Origin: BCD1 sp965230565
GTDB taxonomy: Bacteria; Bacteroidota; Bacteroidia; Chitinophagales; Saprospiraceae
NCBI GenBank assembly: GCA_965230565.1
Contig: CBDDLH010000003.1
Coordinates: forward strand, 62,001 to 126,000
Length of the DNA stretch: 64,000 nucleotides
Direction: 5' to 3'
The number at the start of each line of letters is the position of its first letter. The stretch's first letter is position 1. The position numbers and the translations under genes were made by a program. This document shows, in pieces, positions 60,495 through 64,000 of this stretch. Under the pieces are notes generated by a model that did no database searches, had not been told where the DNA came from, and saw only the letters and a program-made list of their open reading frames with translations.

Positions 60495-60590
60495 GGGGGA
60501 GGAAAACGCTGCGGCATGAATTTCCAGCCCCGAAATAAAAAGGGGGCCTTCTTGACTTTGCAAGAAGGCCCCCTTTTTATTTCCTCCCCC
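60495..60590. repeat. Nested inverted repeat containing a strong terminator hairpin
   Basis: GGGGGAGGAAA (60495-60505) and TTTCCTCCCCC (60580-60590) are perfect inverted repeats. Between them, 60537-60554 and 60561-60578 form a perfect 18-bp stem (AAAAAGGGGGCCTTCTTG on the left) with a 6-nt loop and T/A tracts on both sides. A CCGCCAGCGAGGG word similar to the end of copy A follows at about 60590. Confidence 0.7.
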
Positions 60591-60624
60591 GCCAGCGAGG
60601 GACAATCATTCTACAACCAACAAA

Positions 60625-60659
60625 AACCGTTCACCGTCAACCGTTGGCCGTAAACCGTT
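60625..60659. repeat. Heptanucleotide array (AACCGTT)5
   Basis: AACCGTT, CACCGTC, AACCGTT, GGCCGTA, AACCGTT, ending 2 bp before the stop codon of the convergent M3 peptidase gene (60662). Confidence 0.75.
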
Positions 60660-60661
60660 TA

Positions 60662-62785
60662 TCACTCCAACCCTCGCTTAGCCAACAAATACTTAATATC
60701 CGGATCCATGCCACGGAACTGACGATACAATGCCATCGCATCATCACTGCCGCCGCTGGCCAGGATATACTTCCTGTATTTCTCAGCTACTTCAGGATCG
60801 TACACATTGCCGGTTGACACAAAAGCATTGAAAGCATCAGCGTCCAGCACCTCTGACCATACATAGCTGTAATAACCTGAAGAATACCCACCCGCAAAAA
60901 TGTGGTTGAAATAAGTACTCCTGTACCTGGAAATGATCTCTGGAATCAGGCCTATCTCATCAAGCACCTGCTTTTCAAACTGTGCAGCATCTTTTTCCTC
61001 CGTATCCGTAAGCGTGTGCCAGTACATATCGAGGTAGGAAGCTGCCAGATATTCTACCGTTGCAAATCCCTGGTTGAACTTACTTGCATTGGAGATCTTC
61101 CGGATCAGCTCATCAGGGATCGGCTCCTTGGTTTCGTAATGGAAAGCGTATTTCTTCAATACATCCGGGTGCATGCACCAGTTCTCCATCACCTGGGAAG
61201 GGAATTCTACAAAATCCCTGGGCGTTGACGTACCGGACGTTGACGGATAAGTGCACTGGGACAACATTCCATGCAGCGCATGACCGAATTCATGGAATAG
61301 AGTATTCACATTATCTACGCTCAGCAGGGCAGGCTTGTCGCCGGTTGGTTTGGCAAAATTACCTACGTTGTAAACCACAGGATGAATAAATTCTTCGCCC
61401 TTTTTGTGCTGTTTGGTAAAAACATCCATCCAGGCTCCTCCCCTTTTGCTGTCGCGGGGGAAATAATCGGTGTAAAGAATGGCCATGTGGTTACCGTCCT
61501 TGTCGAGCACCTTAAAGGTCTTCACATCCGGGTGATATTTCTGGATTCCATCGATCTCTTCGAAAGTCATACCCCACAGGTCGGTTGCCAGACCGAATAC
61601 ACCATTGATCACATTGGTCACTTCAAAATAAGGGCGCAACTCTTCCTCGTCGAGGTTGTATTTCTGCATTTTCACCTTTTCGGCATAGTGCCACCAGTCC
61701 CAGGATTGCAATTGAAAATCACCGCCTTCCGCATCGATGATGGCCTGCATATCGGCTCTTTCTTTTTTGGCTACTTCCAGGGCAGGTTTCCACAGTTTGT
61801 CCAACAGTTCAAAAACGTTTTCCGGATTCTTGGCCATCTGCTCTTCCAGCACAAAATCAGCATGAGTCGGATAACCTAACAACTGAGCTCTCTCCGCCCG
61901 CAAAGCAGCCATTTTGGCCAGGATCTTTTTGTTGTCCAGTTCGTCGTTATTGTCTCCACGGTTGATGTATCCTTTGTACAACTTTTCCCTCAGATCTCGA
62001 TTAGTGGAATAGGTCAGGAATGGATACATACTTGGACGCTGAATGGTATAAACATATTTGCCTTCTTCATACCCTTTAGCCTTGGCTTCGGCAGCTCCCA
62101 TTTCCAGCACACTTTCCGGAAGACCGGCCAGTTCTTCTTCAGTAGACAAAACGATTTCAAACTTATTCGTTTCATTCAACACATTTTCGCCAAACTGCAC
62201 AGAAAGTACAGACAGTTCTTCATTGATCTTTTTAAATCTTTCCTTCTTCTCTCCCTCGAGGTTAGCTCCACCACGAACAAAACCTTTGTAATAATCCTCT
62301 AGCAATTTTTGTTGCTCCGTAGTCAGATCAAGTCCATCTTTTTGATCGTAAACAGCTTTTACTCTTTCAAAAAGGGCCTCATTCAGGTTGATCTCATCAC
62401 TATGTGCAGATAGCATAGGAAATACATCCTTGGCGATGGCCTGCATGTCATCATTTGTCATCGAGCTATTCATGGCACTGAAAACGTTCTGCACCTTGGT
62501 CAGTGCTTCCCCGCTGTACTCGAGGGCTTCGATGGTGTTTTCAAAGGAAGGTTCCTCTTCGTTGACTGCAATGACATCGATCTCTTCTTTGTGCATTTTC
62601 ATAGCCGCTTCGAAGGCAGGCTTATAATTTTCCTGTTTGATCTCATCAAAAGGCGGGGTACCATACGGCGTATCCCAAAGGTCTAGCAGTGCGTTGTCTT
62701 GAGTACCGGCCACATCTGCACTTTCGGTCTTGCAACCCACCAGGGCCACAGCACCTAAAAAAAGGATAAAAATATACTTCAACAT
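60662..62785 (-). CDS. M3-family metallopeptidase (peptidyl-dipeptidase Dcp-like), lipoprotein
   Basis: A 707-aa zinc peptidase. The motif LFHEFGHALHG (HExxH) is near residue 495, with a downstream Glu expected in the ASKFNQGFATVEYLAAS area. The N-terminal lipobox is VALVGCKTE, so it acts outside the cytoplasm. The sequence follows dipeptidyl carboxypeptidase Dcp along its length (HPVVYNVGNFAKPTG, DVETKKPIPD-like ETKEPIPDELI). Bacteroidota often have several of these. It ends at the heptad array. Confidence 0.92.
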   Translation of the reverse strand: MLKYIFILFLGAVALVGCKTESADVAGTQDNALLDLWDTPYGTPPFDEIKQENYKPAFEAAMKMHKEEIDVIAVNEEEPSFENTIEALEYSGEALTKVQNVFSAMNSSMTNDDMQAIAKDVFPMLSAHSDEINLNEALFERVKAVYDQKDGLDLTTEQQKLLEDYYKGFVRGGANLEGEKKERFKKINEELSVLSVQFGENVLNETNKFEIVLSTEEELAGLPESVLEMGAAEAKAKGYEEGKYVYTIQRPSMYPFLTYSTNRDLREKLYKGYINRGDNNDELDNKKILAKMAALRAERAQLLGYPTHADFVLEEQMAKNPENVFELLDKLWKPALEVAKKERADMQAIIDAEGGDFQLQSWDWWHYAEKVKMQKYNLDEEELRPYFEVTNVINGVFGLATDLWGMTFEEIDGIQKYHPDVKTFKVLDKDGNHMAILYTDYFPRDSKRGGAWMDVFTKQHKKGEEFIHPVVYNVGNFAKPTGDKPALLSVDNVNTLFHEFGHALHGMLSQCTYPSTSGTSTPRDFVEFPSQVMENWCMHPDVLKKYAFHYETKEPIPDELIRKISNASKFNQGFATVEYLAASYLDMYWHTLTDTEEKDAAQFEKQVLDEIGLIPEIISRYRSTYFNHIFAGGYSSGYYSYVWSEVLDADAFNAFVSTGNVYDPEVAEKYRKYILASGGSDDAMALYRQFRGMDPDIKYLLAKRGLE

Positions 62786-63217
62786 TGTTATAGGTTTTAT
62801 TTGAAATAATAGGTATTAGATTAATCTTTAAAGATAGGGAGAAATGGGGGGATAAACGATACGATCTAAGGAAATTTCGTTTTGATATTTCATATTGTTT
62901 CATGTTAGTATGTGGACAGAATTAGTTTCAAATAGTGCTATTTTGTAACAAACTTTGACTGTTTTATAACTAAACTGATCATAACAACACCCGCACCCAT
63001 CGAATCCATTCGGTGCGCCTCGCCGAATGAATTCGGCGAGTACGGAATATGGTAGATAATTTAAACACAGCATTAAACTCCTGTAGACAACCATAGTCCA
63101 AACCTGGAAATTACAGAATACCAGTTTACCTTTCACAAAAGTGCCGTGACTGCGAGACCTGGGATTTCATTTTTAAATTGACTAATTTGTGCCGTGCCGA
63201 TCAAAATTAACTTCCGG
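62786..63217. other. Spacer between M3 peptidase and sulfatase
   Basis: No gene is visible. CTCGCCGAAT and ATTCGGCGAG (63019-63040) form a perfect 10-bp inverted repeat around GA, with a similar ATTCGG word just before. The leader before 63218 has TAATTTG, one base short of the -7 consensus. Confidence 0.5.
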
Positions 63218-64000
63218 ATGAAATATCTATCACTGTTTTTATTCATTATCCTTGTCTTTAACTGTAATAAGGAAGAAACACCAACAGACCCGACCGATTC
63301 AGACCTGCCCAATATCCTGCTGATCATAGCAGACGATATGGGTAAGGATGCAACGGCAGGATTTACCGAAGGCAGCATAAAGCCGACAACTCCAAATATT
63401 GACAAAATCAAAGATGAAGGCCTGACCTTTAACAACCTGTGGGTAAATCCGACCTGTTCACCAACCAGGGCCTCTATAATTACAGGCAAATACGGTTATC
63501 GCACTGGGGTCAAATGGGCCAATGATGAGTTAGATCAATCAGAAGAGATTTTACAAAAATTCATCAAGGATGAAACCGATAATGCCTACGCTACAGCAAT
63601 AATTGGCAAATGGCACTTATCCGGTGAAACCACTAACTTCAATCCGGAGTCTTTGGGGGTGGATTATTATGCCGGTTTATTAAGAGGCGCGGTTCAAAAT
63701 TATTATCAATGGTTATTGACAGAAAGTGGCACGAATAATTTACAAACAGAATACATCACCAAAGTATTCACAGACCTCTCCATTGACTGGATCAACGACC
63801 AATCCTCCCCCTGGTTCCTGTGGCTGGCCTACAATGCTCCCCATACCCCATTTCATGTTCCTCCGGACGGGATGCATTCTCAAGGCACCCTGCCTGACTA
63901 TGAAGCCGGATTGGACCCGATGCCCTATTATATGGCTGCCATCGAAGCAATGGATCACCAGATAGGACGACTTTTCTCAGAGATTCCCCAGGAAGAACTC
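63218..64000 (+). CDS. Sulfatase, N-terminal part (runs off the window)
   Basis: The first 261 codons of a second sulfatase; the gene continues past 64000. Seen: lipoprotein-type signal peptide (ILVFNCNKE), LLIIADDMG (metal-binding Asp pair, residues 39-40), the CSPTRASIITG signature at residues 80-90 with Cys80 the site of formylglycine, GKWHLSG and YNAPHTPFH, all in the standard order. It is only distantly like the sulfatase at 11564. Likely removes sulfate from an external carbohydrate. Confidence 0.93.
   Translation, partial: MKYLSLFLFIILVFNCNKEETPTDPTDSDLPNILLIIADDMGKDATAGFTEGSIKPTTPNIDKIKDEGLTFNNLWVNPTCSPTRASIITGKYGYRTGVKWANDELDQSEEILQKFIKDETDNAYATAIIGKWHLSGETTNFNPESLGVDYYAGLLRGAVQNYYQWLLTESGTNNLQTEYITKVFTDLSIDWINDQSSPWFLWLAYNAPHTPFHVPPDGMHSQGTLPDYEAGLDPMPYYMAAIEAMDHQIGRLFSEIPQEEL

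Overview
The window looks like chromosomal DNA of a member of the Bacteroidota, most likely from the Saprospiria (Lewinella/Haliscomenobacter-like); the class-level placement is my inference. The evidence is several secreted proteins ending in a type IX secretion (T9SS) sorting domain with a PNP motif, many short lipoprotein signal peptides, promoters of the TTTG-N19/20-TAnnTTTG type, A-rich leaders in place of strong Shine-Dalgarno sequences, and a GC content that looks moderate. I see no rRNA, tRNA, CRISPR array, prophage or complete insertion sequence.

Layout. 1-6000: an acyltransferase, a mercaptopyruvate-type sulfurtransferase and a CHAP hydrolase, then a toxin-antitoxin pair (HTH-Panacea antitoxin plus RelE-like toxin) with two tandem palindromic operators, a HEPN relic, a dimethylargininase and a lytic transglycosylase. 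6000-15800: a MITE-like element, an SRPBCC-GyrI protein, MoaD, a MoxR ATPase, DinB, a purple-acid-phosphatase-like protein, a sulfatase, adenine deaminase and a PAP2-like membrane protein. 15800-26200: T9SS cargo, namely a metzincin protease, a sortilin-type propeller protein broken by a one-base frameshift, a small sorting-domain protein, and a beta-helix carbohydrate-binding protein. 26400-31150: an AraC regulator, an SMP-30-like lipoprotein and a GH63-type glycosidase. 31380-39400: mainly uncharacterised lipoproteins and membrane proteins, a PP2C phosphatase, an HxlR regulator with a clear operator, a rhodanese/DUF2892 protein and a Crp/Fnr regulator. 39580-47700: a PKD lipoprotein, a DASS transporter, a DUF4287-like protein, a shortened T9SS protein, a serine hydrolase and an unusual carboxypeptidase-regulatory/DUF3179 fusion. 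47760-60220: two aldo-keto reductases, an ANT(6)-like nucleotidyltransferase, an AraC-SRPBCC-SDR cluster, a bestrophin, a Fur-family regulator with katG, and small housekeeping-type genes. 60660-64000: an M3 peptidase and the start of a second sulfatase that runs off the window.

Genes that probably work together: the Panacea pair; moaD with the MoxR ATPase (22 bp apart); the transglycosylase with dimethylargininase (21 bp apart, one promoter); the 160-aa T9SS protein with the beta-helix protein (ATGA overlap); HxlR with a SnoaL-like protein (4 bp); Crp/Fnr, a 46-aa membrane protein and rhodanese/DUF2892; SRPBCC, SDR and a 49-aa membrane protein; and Fur with KatG (4 bp), with a palindrome between promoter and start codon.

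The most unusual material is between the genes. There is a 190-bp inverted-repeat element flanked by a 7-bp direct repeat, two copies in opposite orientation of a 222/227-bp multi-hairpin element with terminal inverted repeats, heptanucleotide minisatellites of three different sequence families next to gene ends, and a composite of heptads plus terminator present twice. Stretches over 300 bp without a gene: 5893-6379 (promoter and MITE-like element), 23318-23750 (heptads, terminator, 77-bp repeat), 35815-36250 (heptads, terminator, HxlR promoter), 52528-52851 (one hairpin, no convincing gene), 60217-60661 (repeat cluster) and 62786-63217 (one hairpin, no gene).
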